From assembly GCA_013398275.1 (NCBI GenBank), contig VZSE01003113.1, positions 1,326,641-1,390,640 of the forward strand: a stretch of DNA of 64,000 bases, read 5' to 3'. The DNA is from Promerops cafer (Eukaryota > Chordata > Aves > Passeriformes > Nectariniidae). This document shows positions 38,801 to 50,806 of the stretch, one piece after another. Position 1 is the first letter of the stretch, and every line of letters begins with the position of its first letter. Position numbers and translations under genes: made by a program. Below the pieces are notes generated by a model. That model was not told the origin of the DNA, ran no database searches, and saw nothing but the letters and a program-made list of their open reading frames with translations.

Positions 38801-41800
38801 TAAAGCAAAAGGCTGAATTTCTATCAGTTTTTCTGTAACACAAACCAACACCTAGTGCTAGTGTCATGTCAGGATCTGGTCAGAGGAACAGGTATATTTG
38901 CACCAATTGTCAGCTCTGGTGTATACCACGGCGGGTCAGCCTTTAAACCTATTGATCAGCTCTACAACTCTTTTGGCCACCCAGCCCATGAATAGACAGT
39001 GAACTAGCAAACTGCTGTGATATAAAGCAGGCTTGAAAACTCCCCCAAAAGTTACCTCCATCTAGTAGAGATATTTTAACAGATTTATTGGATTTCTCAC
39101 TCTTACTTAAACTATTGTGCCAATAAATAGAATACCTTCATGCTTGGTATGAATCTCACATTTCTTCTGAACTGCACTGGAATCCTGAACTTCCACCTGT
39201 CTGACATGAAAGCAGCATTTCACAGAATTTACTGGTATTTACTCTACTGGGTTCCCTTTTTTTCTCTTATTCCACAGAAGGTTAAGGCTTTAAGACAGTT
39301 GAAAAAGTTCAGCAGGGGATAGCAGTATACACACTCTGTGTGCATTGCAGCCCTATATTTAAGAACACATTTAGTTACAATTTATTTCCATGGCCTGCTT
39401 TCTTTTTGAGCAGCCTGTGTGAATTCTTTTAGGATGACATTAAATCAATCAGCTGCACCCGTTGTGTTGGATTCAATATGGAGCAGACCAAAGAACACAT
39501 AAGCCCAATGCCACTCTGTCTCTCAGGAATTACATGCTTGCTTAAAGTAAATTATGGTGTATTATAATACAAAAACTGTCACGAGTTATTTGTGGCTAAA
39601 CACCAAAACAAAGTAATATGTGACAACATCTGATACTCAATTGACTTAAAGATATTTGCTCCAAGGAATTACTAACCAAAATTATTGCCATTAACTTGTT
39701 CTGTAACAAAACTTTGCAGGAAAGAAAAGCAAAGGCACTTTATGTGGCCACAAAAGCCCCACCCTTAAGCTAACACTCCGCTACATGTTGGGCCAGCCCT
39801 CTCAGCCTCATTCACTCCACCTAAACTGAATAAACCAGGCATGTTACTTTGAACTTGGTCCTCCCCATGCAGGCTCCAGCTCTGTGTTGATCTGTGCTCA
39901 GTGCCACAAGCCAACTCTGCATACAATCCAAACTGCTCTCATAACTTTTCATTTCACCCATTTTGTTTCCCCAAGCCCTCTGGAGCCATCCTGACCAGTC
40001 TCTGGATGCTATCACAAGGCAAATAATCTGAGGTGCAAAAGACTCCATTCCAAAAGTGGAAGAAAGTGGACTCTTGAAAAGAATGTGAACCTGTCTAGAA
40101 AAAATACATTTCAAATATTATTCAAATAACTTGCTTTCATCTCTCTTTTTATTTCTTTAAAGTTAATTGGAAAGAAAGAAGGAAAGAAGTCACCAGGACA
40201 TACATTCCAGGAGTCTCCTTGGTATAAATCAGGCAACACACGCACTGCACACCAGTAACAATGAAATGACCCCTTAAAATACTGCATTTCTTGCCAAGCA
40301 TAACTTCTTTGAAGAATTTAAACTTCACTGGCCAAAATTTGTGAGTTCAAAGCCCTTCTTTTCCTAGTTCAACCTGGGGCACACTTCAGAGAAAGGCAGA
40401 AATGACTAAAGCAATTCATCTCAGTTGATGTTTTCAGTAGAAAAGCAGGTCCAACAGTTAAGAGAGAGATGCTCTTGGCCTCTAAACACCCAAATTCTCC
40501 TTCAGAACTAAAACTATCAGACTCCTGTCATTAATAATTTGGGCACATCCCTTTCCCAGCACGTCTGTGGAAACTGCTCACACTTGCTGTGCTTGGCCCA
40601 CTCAGTTCCAGCCAAGATCCAGCCCTGGGAACCTCACCAAGCCCGAGCACAAACTTGAGGACAGGGGAGCAATGTCAGAACTGACTCACAGTGGAACCCA
40701 CTTAGGCTGTACTGCAACAGTACATCAACACCAGAAATCAGAATCACAGAACTTAAACAGTTTAATTTAATAATTAACAGAAGGCAAATACCACAGAGTC
40801 TTGTTCCTTGAGTCTTCAAGTTTACAACTTTGCTACTGTGGCTCCTGCACACTTGATAGATTGGATACTAATGGGCCACAGGAAACCAAAACAGATGACT
40901 AACATTAGCCAGTAAGTGTAAGCACCAGGAAAAGCAAAAACAGGCTGCTTTTCACTCCTCCCATGTTATCCAGCTACTCAGAATAAACACAGACTCTGAG
41001 AAGATTATTCATAATTTGTACTTAAATAAAATCTTCTATTAGTGGGTATCACAGCAGTTTATGACACTTAAGTGCTTGGTACTAACAGAATAAGTGTCTG
41101 ATGCTCATCTGCAGAGAAAACTGCACGAAAGAACAGGAGACAGTCAAACTGCACAAATGTATTATTGCACACACCACTGTGGATGTCACTGAAAATGTGG
41201 AAAACCTTTAGAAGGGAAAGTGAAATAGCTGAAATATAAAATCTTTTATGTCATGAGACTTCAGAAAATAGTTCTTCCCATATGTTTTGCCTTCCACTGT
41301 TTTCTGTAGGCGAGAAGGGGAAATCCCCTCTTTCCACAGCCTCCCTCTTCAAAAGAAAATGAGGGTCTTGATTCCACTGAATACAGTTGTGTCATGAAAC
41401 TGAACTCCAATTATTTGAGGAGAGAAAAATCCCAAAAGTTTTTCTACCTCTTCTGTTCACAGAACTCAAGTTGTTTTGGGCAATTATTAACAAAATAGTC
41501 ACACAAAGTGAAACATTTATAAAATATCAAGAGGCCTAACAACCCTGTCACTCTCCCTACATCTTGCACACTAAACCCTTACAAATGCAAAAGCATCTGT
41601 ACTTGTATTTAGAAAAAAAAAATAAACTAAAATTACCTTTGTACCAAACAACAGAAAACAGTTTTGCACATAAAGTAAGGTTCACAGCTGATCTATACCA
41701 GGACAATTATAAGGGATGTGTACCAAGGAAATAGAACTAAAGCCTTACACTAAATGCCTGTTTTGTAGAGCTTTCAGCAGATCAGTCTCCCAGTCCAGTT

Positions 41801-44298
41801 GACAAAATAAGCTGCTGCCATCTTATGGAAGAGAACTTGAAAAGCACTTGGTGCAAAACCCATTCTGCTCTTCCTCCTTTCCTGCACTTCTTCACCTTCT
41901 TTGGACTATTTTGTAATAACTTTTTTTTTGTTTTTAAGAATTCCCTTGCCTTGCAAAAATATGCCTATTGTGATAAGGTATTCTTTTGGGTAAGTAACTT
42001 TTTCACCTCTGATTTTACAGTAATTTTCACAGCATCCAGGAAGTCAAATGGAGTAGTTTTCCAAGAAAGGGAACAAACCAGCCGGGCTGTTAATCCTGAC
42101 ACTGCCTCAGACAGAGGTTTTTTGTAAGATAAAACAAAAGGCAGCTGGAGCCATTCAGCCACTACAGGATAGAGTCATCAATTTTGCCCAGTTTTCAGGC
42201 AGTCATTTAGTGTGTTCCATCTGTGGACTTCTCTACATGGCCAGCTTGAACCAGTTTAACTAAAGGTGTGATTTTTAAAATCCTAAAATAAATTAAAATA
42301 AGCCAGTTTAAGCCTGAAGTCAGCACAAATGTTCAATTTCTCCATCTGTAAGTCACAAAAAGATGCATTTGCAGAACACCAGAGAGATTTGCTGAGAGAT
42401 TTTGCTTTTGTTCTGAAAGGAAATTCCCTCCACAAGTTCCCATGTTCTGCTTTATAGGAAAGCAAGTTTTCAGATACGGACTGCCTGTGAAAGGAGAGTG
42501 TTCAGCAAGGCCAGGATACTGCATTTGTACAAGCACAGGGCTCATACAAGTTCAGCTCTCGTCATGACCTAGGACACAATATTCAGCTTGAACATCTAAA
42601 TCATTAGATTCTAAAAATCATAAATATTTTTGTAAGGAGTATGACCAGTATGAGAGGAGCCAAGTGTCTTCCCTGCCCCTCCCAAAGCAGCTAACACTGA
42701 CACTCTACCAGCAAACCTGAGCTTCCCCAGCCCTTCTGGAGTTTGCACCAAGCTGTAAAATACAGTCACCGGTCAAACACTTTATTCATTTTATCTGACT
42801 TGAGCTCCTCTTCCTCCTCCACTAGTAATCAGGGAAGATGTTAAAATACTCCTACTGAGAATGAACAGCTACAATGCAATAACCCTACATTATTAAGCTG
42901 TACTAGCTAGATTTGGGTGGTATGCAGCCAAGGCTCCTACAACATAATGGCCATAATCCCTATTTCCCCATATGCACCTAAATGAAGTTTATATAGAGCA
43001 CCTGTGAACTATTACAGGAAAGCTACAACTACTGAACTAGGGGGAAATAAGTGGTGGGCATCAAGGACACTAAGTGGGAACTCAGGTATGTTAGTTCAAG
43101 CTGCAGGTTTCTGTGTGCTTGTAAGATTTTACACAAATAATTTGTGCCCAAATACCCATGGGAGTTTGCCACCTAAATGCTTCTACAGCAATCAAGACCC
43201 ATCTTGCACTGCCTTCGCAAGCCTCTCTCTATGCACTGCAAAGGACTAATGATTATGGAGAATTCAAGCTTTGAGAGGGCCAACTGCAGGTGCCCAAGAC
43301 AAGTATCTTCTTTCTCTTGTCATTTAGCAGCATTTCTCAGTTATGTCTGAAAAGATCTTCTAATGTTCACACTGGCATTTAAATAAAAATTCCAGCACTT
43401 TCATGGCGCCTTATTAACTGAGAGACATAAAGTTTCAATAAGGAAAGAGACTGTGGTTTCAAGGGTCCACTTAGTCTCTAATCAGAGCATAAAACATTTT
43501 TTAAAACATATATCTATATATATTAAAAAAAATTGCCTTTTTTTCTTTTCTTATACTTTTTTTACTTTTGTAACAGATTCCTCCAAACACCTTCATTTAA
43601 AACAGTCTTTCTATAGTGCCTAGTGTTTTCTTTGGCAAATTTGGAGAGCTGTGTTTTGGGACAAAAGTAAATTGCACCATAAGACAAAAACAGATTAGGA
43701 GATTTGACAGGACTTGATAGAAATCCGTTGTGCACAGGCAAAGGGAGAGTTTTTCAATAGGTCATTTAAAAGATAAAAGCTCTGGAGGAAAGAGTTCTGC
43801 TTGGTGGCAAGCATCATCTAACCCTTGCAAAGCCTACAGTAGAGGCTGCAAGGGAGGTGGAAGAGAGCATAAGAACACACACAAACTCTCACATCTGAAA
43901 GTTATTTTATACATGATTAGGTATCATTTTTCATACAACGCACACTCGCACTTGAGCAATGGCGTAGTCCAGAAAAAGGACCTTTATGTCCATCTGACTT
44001 GCAAGCAGTCAGGGGGTGGGGGAGGCAAAAAGGAATGGATTCTCTCTTTAACACTTAACACAGGCCATCCCAGGTCCATACAGCCCAGCTACCCTCCAAA
44101 TCCAGCTCAGGATGAAAGCTGGATCTCTACCCTTGTCTTATATGAGGGATCCTGGCAGGTAACCCAGTGTGCAGGGCAGACAGGAGCCAAGTACCACCAC
44201 TTTAGCTCCTGAGGGGGGTAGCTGCAGCAGTAAGACCCCAGTGCATACTGTGGGACTGACCTGCCCCACAGCTTTGAGGTACATGGTGTAGACTGCCT

Positions 44299-44334
44299 TA
44301 CAGCTTAAAATACAGCCAGTACAGCTTAAAATAC
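44299..44334. repeat. 15-bp direct repeat
   Basis: TACAGCTTAAAATAC occurs at 44299-44313 and 44320-44334, separated by six bases. Confidence 0.9.
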
Positions 44335-45430
44335 CAGAAGACAGGAAAGCAAAGGAAGCAGCTTGCTGTCATACTCCCTGCCAGGAAAGGCTATCTACTG
44401 CTGCTACTGAGAGGACATTTTTCTCCACCTAACAGTTCCTATCTCTCAAAAAGAAAGTTGCTCCAATCCCTTCTCCAGTTTACACATCTTCCTATGCTTT
44501 TGCAGCTCAGTGGCAGAACTTCACCAGCAATGCTTTCAGCAGCATTCCAAAGCACAGCCCTGCAGAGCTTAAGCTTCCTAACTTTCAAAAGCAATTCAGC
44601 CATTTTCAAGCCAACATTTTGCTGTATTCCTTCACCAAATGAACAATAACAAAAAGGCTGGAATACTAAAAAAGTTTTGTTCTGGCAGAAAACTAGACAA
44701 ACCAGGTACAGATACACTAGCTGAACAGAACTCAGCTCCTGTCATATATCTCAGTAGTTCATAACCTTTTGTTTCCAGCAATGCACAAGGGCACACAGAG
44801 CAGGAGGCTCTTTTCCTGGCTGATGACTGACAGTAAAAAATACATATGCCCACTAGCATTGATAACATCTTGTTTCTTTGAGGTATGAAGATTAAAAATG
44901 CGAGTTTCACCATGAAATCTTCCCTGTTCATTAAGACCTGCCCAACAGCTCTCTCACCTCTAATCCCCAGGTCCCAGCTGCACTGAGAGTTCTGCAGTAA
45001 GTTTGATGTCTCACAGTCCATGTTCTGAAGCATACCTGTGTTTTGCTTTAATTGCATTAACATACAATTAACAAGCCACATAGGTTTTTAGACTTCATAC
45101 AGCTAGATTTCCAGAAACACAAAAAGCACAAGAAACAGTGCTATTAACTTGGAACCACTAGCAAATTGCCTGACATGACACGACCCCAAAACCTCCTCTC
45201 CTGAGAGGGGTAAGCAGTGAGAAACAGCTACTTCAAAAGAATCTCATTTTTGGCTCCCCACAGGAGGTAACAGCATTTTTTCCCCCTGTATTTTGACACA
45301 ATAGCATGTCAGGTTTGCTGCAGCAGTGTGCCTGCAGTACCACTGCCATGTTCAGCACATGCAGGCACCACCAGCAGCACTTATCAAGCAGAGTCAGGAA
45401 TTCAGCTCTGCTGGCAAGTGCAACCCATCA

Positions 45431-45504
45431 GTCTCTGTGGCGCAATCGGAGAGCGCGTTCGGCTGTTAACTGAAAGGTTGGTGGTTCGAGCCCACCCAGG
45501 GATG
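45431..45504 (+). tRNA. tRNA-Asn (anticodon GTT)
   Basis: A 74-base cloverleaf. Acceptor GTCTCTG pairs with CAGGGAT (one G-U at 1:72). The D-arm is GCGC/GCGC. The anticodon arm TTCGG/CTGAA has one G-U and loop CTGTTAA, with GTT at 45465-45467. The T-arm is GGTGG/CCACC with loop TTCGAGC. It matches vertebrate tRNA-Asn(GTT) closely. Differences are in the D-loop (AATCGGAGA instead of AATCGGTTA, 45450-45451), the anticodon stem and position 72. B box GGTTCGAGCCC is intact. The gene stands alone in intergenic DNA. Confidence 0.88.
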
Positions 45505-45515
45505 GAGGAGATCCC

Positions 45516-45520
45516 TTTTT
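45516..45520 (+). terminator. Pol III terminator T5
   Basis: Run of five T residues 11 bases after the tRNA-Asn 3' end, the usual RNA polymerase III stop. It supports the tRNA being a transcribed gene. Confidence 0.75.
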
Positions 45521-45720
45521 AAGGGCTAAAAAGAATCTCGTGATGCCCAGTAAGGGGAAGTGCCAAGTCCTGCTCCAGGGAAAGAATAACCACAAGCACC
45601 AGTACACACTGTGGCCACCCCGCTGGACAGCAGCTTCACAGAAATGGACCTGTCACGATGGCACTTTGCTGGCTTGTGTTCACTCAGTGTCTGCCAGAAA
45701 CCCCAGCTTTCCATTTCCAG

Positions 45721-45760
45721 GGAAAGCTCAACTCCAGCTTGACTGGGGAAAGCTCAACTC
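45721..45760. repeat. 14-bp direct repeat beside CR1 end
   Basis: GGAAAGCTCAACTC at 45721-45734 and again at 45747-45760, the second copy abutting the 3' end of the 45.8 kb CR1. No third copy is seen at the other CR1 end, so it is not an obvious target-site duplication. Confidence 0.85.
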
Positions 45761-45985
45761 TTCAAAGAATATTCTGACTTGGAAGGCACCCAAAAGGTTC
45801 ATCAAAGTCCAACTCCTACCCTGCACAGGGCAGCCCCAAGGGTCACACCATGTACCTGAGAGTATTGTCCAAATGCTTCTTGAACTCTGCCAGGCTTGGT
45901 GCTGTGCCAAATGCCTGTTCCAGTGTCCAGCCACACTCTGGGTGAAGAACCCTTTTCTAATATCCAACCTAAACCTCTCCTGACT
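45761..45985 (-). mobile_element. CR1 LINE, short 3' fragment
   Basis: Minus-strand piece. The sense strand encodes RLDIRKGFFTQSVAGHWNRH, a CR1 ORF2 C-terminal motif. It continues into the conserved 3' tail (GACTTTGATGAACCTTTTGG, then GTGCCTTCCAAGTCAGAATATTC). It is a different subfamily from the 27.8 kb copy. It lies about 260 bases from the tRNA-Asn gene. Confidence 0.85.
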
Positions 45986-48900
45986 ACTTTATACCAGTCC
46001 CTCAGGTTCCCTCCATCTTGCTTCCATAAGCATCCTTACTCCTGTTCATCTGGATGACACCTGCCCACAGGCTTAGCATCCATCCATCTATCTTCCTCAT
46101 ACCTAACCTGAACTAAAATAATTATGTCTAAAGCTGAATTTCAAGAGATTATAATCCCTGATACAAAAAGTTTATACATTTATATATTTTATTAAATTGT
46201 ATGAATAAAGTATTGTTAGCTATATTAAATATACTTACTGTACTGTGCATTATACTAGTTTCTGCTCTGTGTACACAAAGTATTACACATTATTAAAACT
46301 GTCTTCACAGTTTGGGGGCTGCTACTGCTCTTCCCTGAACCCCAGTTCACAGCTTCACTCCTAATCCTAAGTAGCTACATCTGGACCTTCTCATTATTGT
46401 TAAAGAACAAGTTTTGTGCTGTCAACAACATCTGGATACCCGCATTCCTCAGAAAGTCCAGCCTGACAAGCATTAAGAACTGGGAACCAAGCACTCCTGT
46501 CAAAAGGATCCAAGCAGACTTACTACCAGATGCTAGTAAATCCAGAGCTGATGATACACAGAAAACACTAGAAGAGTTTCCTTCCAATCATGATTTGACA
46601 CTTCTATTTTAAAACTCTTCTGAGGTTGTTTTAAGCTTCTAATAAAAAGAACTGGAGCCCAGAATGTCTAGAAGTTGACTGGGAATTTTGCTATCATTGT
46701 ACATAAAACGTGCATAGATGTTACAGAAACTGGGAGCACAAAAAAGGAAATATTTACTCATTGTGATCACTTTGACACTAACGGAAAGGACCAGATGTTA
46801 CTCAGGCACAAGGATAAGGACAAAACTTCCATTGCAATAAGTCAATCACAGAACATATGCATGCAGTAGTTTGAAAACACATCTTCACAGTTCTTTACCC
46901 ATATAACACTTCATAAATTTTTAATTAAGGTGCCACAGGTACTCACAAACAAAGGGAGTAGAAACCAAAAAAAATCTTGCAAGTTTTAATGGAGAGCTTC
47001 TCTCTTTTTTCCTCCTACTGCTGGACAGTGGCCAGGAAAAATACTTTGAATTTTGCCCTTCAAGGCTCAACTAGGTCTTAAATATATGTAGTGATTTGTT
47101 TGGTGACATGAAAAAGTCCTGCTCATGCTAATATTGCTTATTGATGCTTTCATCAATAAGGCATCAGTAAGGCATGCAGAGGACAGCACGACACAAACCT
47201 ACCACAGGGGCCTTGGACAGGATAGATGCAGCACCATGACCACTTGCATCAATTCTCCAGTAGCTAAATAGCAGTAACTTGTTTTGATCACAACACAGGC
47301 TGCCCAAGTCTTATAAGTGTTTGAAAAAATGTATCAGTTAGGCCTCAAAACATAGAATTACTGCACCAAACTACAGGGCAAAATTAGAGGGGTTATTGTA
47401 GCTCACTATGTATCAGGTCACTGGCAAACAAGGGCACCAAAGAGGAATCATACAGAGCAGTTATCACTGTGGAACACAATGTTAGCAAGACCACCATGCC
47501 CTGAATTTCTGCCATGGCTGATTAGGCAGTCATTGTCATTGTCTGGGGACTCACTGAACTCTCATTTTCATTTAGTTAAGACTTACTTTGAGCCAGCTGT
47601 TGATCTCATTATTGCAGCAGCAGAACAGGAAAAGTGATGCTGTAGTTTGGACAAAAGCCCCACGAGCAATAAAAATTCCAGCAGCTTGAAACCTCCATCA
47701 GAAGCCTGCCCCACCTCCCTTTTTAAAACAGCAGCAGAAGAAATACAAGACAAAACCATAACAACACAGCGGTATTCTCTAGTGTAAATTTAAGAAGATG
47801 CAAGTGCTGTGCCATATTCTTCCAGGCTACTGTAAAGCCTACAAAAAACACCTGCCAGGCCTGAGTACTAAACTGCTAATCAGTACTTTATTGACTAGAG
47901 TAAATGAACTGGAAGCAACTTTCACTATCCCATAAGATTTCTTAGTTACCTCATTGTGGTTTACTACTTGAGTGTGTAAAACTCCCTGCCACAGACATGG
48001 ACACATTCTCATTACTTGATGAAGAACAAACAGCTCTCTCCAATATCCATGTGCTACTACTGAGGTAGGCTGAAGGACCTCTTGTACAAACTTCTCTGGA
48101 TGCAATTCACCCACTATTCCACAAATAGGCCAACATCAGTTTTGAGCCGAGCCTATGGTACAGCTTGTAGTAGCTTCAGATACACTTGTATTACAACTAC
48201 AACAGTGGATGTGGATTTAGAGATAACCTGACCTACGATGTGGATTTAGAGATAACCTGACCTACAAAGGGGGAAAAAACTTGGGAAGCTTGGGAAGAGA
48301 TTTACTTGAAAGATGGCAGCTCCACAACCCACCCCCCTATAAGAAAGAATTAAAAAATGTAGCACAGTAGCTGTTGCTAAATTTTCTTTAACAAATACTG
48401 GAAGCACAAGAACAACCCAGCCTTTCAGTGCAGAGCTTCTTGACAGACCAATGATGAAAAGAAGTGACACGCTAGGAAAAACATTCCTCAGAGACAGAAC
48501 TAAACATGCTTAAAAGATGAAGACAGAAAAGCTAGTTGCAAGTCAATTAGAAAATATCTACATTAAAAAAAAAACTAAACTGCTCTCAGTCTCACTAATT
48601 ATGCTGTTTCAGAATACTTCTCTCCCAAAAATATTTTGCAGTGCAATAAGGAATAAATGACTTAGTTCTTTCGCAGAACAATACCCACTATTCAGAGCGC
48701 CCTGCCATTCCCTCCCTCTGACAAAAGCTGTCAGATCTGGCAAAGGCAGAATAAAAGATGAATACAGGTCCTGTGATAAAAGGACGTTCTGTGAGAAACC
48801 AAAAGTTAAGTCTCTTCTAAGCATAGGGATTTGGTGCTCTTCTAGCACCAAACTAGGGGGGAAACAAATACGGAAATAAATGACAAGCATCTGCCAGCAG

Positions 48901-49354
48901 TATGATACTTGCCAATTATTGCTGAAAAAATAAAGTTATTCAGTTTTAATTTACCTACAACTTTCCTCTACTGTGAATCTACAAAAGCCAAAATCCTTTG
49001 ACCTCAATGCTAACAAACATGATTTTCTCAGCCCACGTACTCTGCATGCAACAGTAACGCAAATCTAAGATTTTAATATAATGTTTATGCATATTTAATA
49101 TTACATTTACATATTTAAATTATCCTACTACATTAACAATACTAGATACAATATTTAGGAAAAACAACTAGCATGGTTAAGTCTTCGAATTTTGGTAGCT
49201 TTCTATGAAGTATAAAACAGAATAGAAAACAAAGTTTCCATGTGAAGAAAAAAGCGTATTTTAACAGAAGCAGCCAAGATCTGTTGCAAAACACAGATCA
49301 TGTATGCTGACATTTAGACAAAACCTTGCAGTAATAGAAGATGCTGTTATTCAC
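45986..49354. other. Intergenic between CR1/tRNA and the RAB18 3' end
   Basis: AT-rich DNA holding the 29-bp tandem duplication (48208-48265). No gene seen. Part of it could be an extended RAB18 3' UTR if distal poly(A) sites are used. Confidence 0.55.
48208..48265. repeat. Perfect 29-bp tandem duplication
   Basis: A 29-base unit starting GATGTGGATTTAGAGATAAC at 48208-48236 is repeated without mismatch or gap at 48237-48265. The identity points to a recent slippage duplication. Confidence 0.97.
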
Positions 49355-49360
49355 TTTATT
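49355..49360 (-). terminator. Candidate poly(A) signal AATAAA
   Basis: Minus strand GTAAATAAAGTGAATAAC carries a canonical AATAAA hexamer about 1.27 kb after the RAB18 stop. Confidence 0.4.
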
Positions 49361-49558
49361 TACAAGAAACTGCCTAATAGTTCATTTACTGACTGCGCTA
49401 TAGTGATTATTTAAAAAAACCCACACAGCACAGCATCTTCATCTTGTCCTTTAGAAATAATTTGTATGTACGAAATGACCTTGTTTAAACCATATGTGCT
49501 AGAAAATATAGAACTCTGCAATAGAAAGAGGTTAAAAAGTTGAATACTGTGGAAAAAA

Positions 49559-49564
49559 TTTATT
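49559..49564 (-). terminator. Candidate poly(A) signal AATAAA
   Basis: Minus strand AATAAA in the RAB18 downstream region, about 1.06 kb after the stop. It is followed by a T-rich stretch on the minus strand. Confidence 0.4.
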
Positions 49565-49700
49565 AAGTCTATACAAGTCTTCTGAAACAAACCATTGGCT
49601 TTGATACAGTAAATTCAAGTGAATACTCATTGCAATAGTATTTTTTCATACAGAGATCAAGAAGCCCTGTAGCTTCCCATTTAGTGTCTGTGACAGAAGT

Positions 49701-49706
49701 TTTATT
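49701..49706 (-). terminator. Candidate poly(A) signal AATAAA
   Basis: Minus strand AATAAA about 920 bases after the RAB18 stop. Usage cannot be judged from sequence alone. Confidence 0.35.
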
Positions 49707-50627
49707 TCTGAATAAGTAGCTGCACAAAGCAGACGTGATAAGAGATCTCACAGTCACAGTGAGCTACAGTTAAGATAAACTTATATTACAAACATTTCAG
49801 AAAATTAGGAATCCATACTGAAGTGTGGCAAAATGATTCACAATGAAAGAACAATGACATCACTCAGACCCCTTGCCAATAATGAAGACTTTCTGCAGCA
49901 AGTTTAGAGCAGACCATCATAAAAACCTAGAGTGCAAGAGTACCACAAATTTAGTATATAAATATCACAGGATTAAAACTCCAGTTAAGCCATCAACTGA
50001 AGTGATGATTAAAAGGAAAACATGGCGTCTCCCAGCTTTGCAAAGGAAGCTTTCAAAGCATCTCTTCAAGAAAGTGCTGACGTCAACAAGGGCCTGTGCC
50101 AATTTGTATTTTAGACTGCACTGCTGAAAGACAAAATTTTCACAGATTTGTCTAAGAACTGTATAATCCTGCTGCTTTTAATACCTTAAAAAAAAGCATT
50201 TACTAGAAGAGATGAAATGTAACATTTATAGCTCATACTGTTTCCAAGATCTGTGCACACTATATAGTTCTATAATTTCAACAGAATTTAAAAATAAGAC
50301 AAAGAGCAGACAATGCAGTATTTGTTAGATGGATTTGTTTAGAATAGTAACACAATTAATGTATACAGTTGTAAAATTTTTAGTGCATTTGTTCTTGCAC
50401 GTTATTTATGCTACTTATAAAAACCTGAAGATTGCAAATTGGGCATGCTTACCATAACATTTTCAGACTGGGAAAGCTGCAGAACATTTTTTCTACAAGT
50501 GTTCACTGCCATGATACAAAACAAATATGTGCAAACTGCAAGGTCCCTAAAAATAGCATTTAATGACTTTATGTACAGAAAGATGTAACTATCTGTTTAA
50601 ATATGCAAAGAATAAGCTTCCCAAAGT

Positions 50628-50806
50628 TTATAACATAGAACAATATCCACCACATGCTCCTCCTCCTCCATATCCTTCTTCCTTGTTTGATAACTTTACA
50701 CCTCTGTTTTGGCTTTCACTCTCCCACAGTCCAGGAGTCTGAATGATTTTTTCAACAAGTTCTTCAAAGGCACACTGCACACCATCACATGTTTTTGCAC
50801 TTGCCT
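50628..50806 (-). CDS. RAB18: RAB18 coding exon 7 (C terminus and stop)
   Basis: Encodes the SAK motif (ASAKTCDGVQ), the C-terminal helix (CAFEELVEKIIQTPGLWES), and the variable tail. It ends in a glycine-rich stretch and CSML, with TAA at 50630-50628. The single-cysteine CaaX-type end with leucine fits geranylgeranylation, which anchors the GTPase to membranes. The acceptor is CTTTTCCAG|. The tail is one residue longer than human because of an extra glycine (GGGGACGG rather than GGGACGG). Confidence 0.98.

Larger units (their letters stand above)
33791..45430. other. Intergenic, no gene supported
   Basis: Mostly AT-rich DNA with the A14/N run at 35801-35815 and a 15-bp direct repeat at 44299-44334. 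A plus-strand open frame of 160 codons at 43730-44212, part of it low-complexity Gly-rich, matches no family. No MKX homeodomain exon was found on either strand by eye. Confidence 0.55.
49355..50627 (-). other. RAB18: RAB18 3' UTR (3' end estimated)
   Basis: AT-rich sequence directly after the RAB18 stop codon with no other coding signal. The outer end is an estimate set at the third visible AATAAA. The true UTR could be shorter or longer. Confidence 0.55.

Noticed and set aside
43730..44212. 160-codon plus-strand open frame
   Set aside because: Translation is unrecognisable and partly low complexity (Gly-rich from a G-run). No supporting signals.
44632..45081. 149-codon minus-strand open frame
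   Set aside because: No recognisable motif and no neighbouring exons. Probably chance.
45721..45760. 14-bp direct repeat as a CR1 target-site duplication
   Set aside because: Both copies are on the same side of the CR1 fragment, and none is seen at the other end.
45540..45983. 147-codon plus-strand open frame
   Set aside because: Largely antisense to a CR1 fragment, so not a gene.
1..49000. MKX coding exons expected next to RAB18
   Set aside because: No homeodomain-like WFANARRR segment or other MKX exon was found by eye on either strand, so MKX probably lies beyond the left edge.
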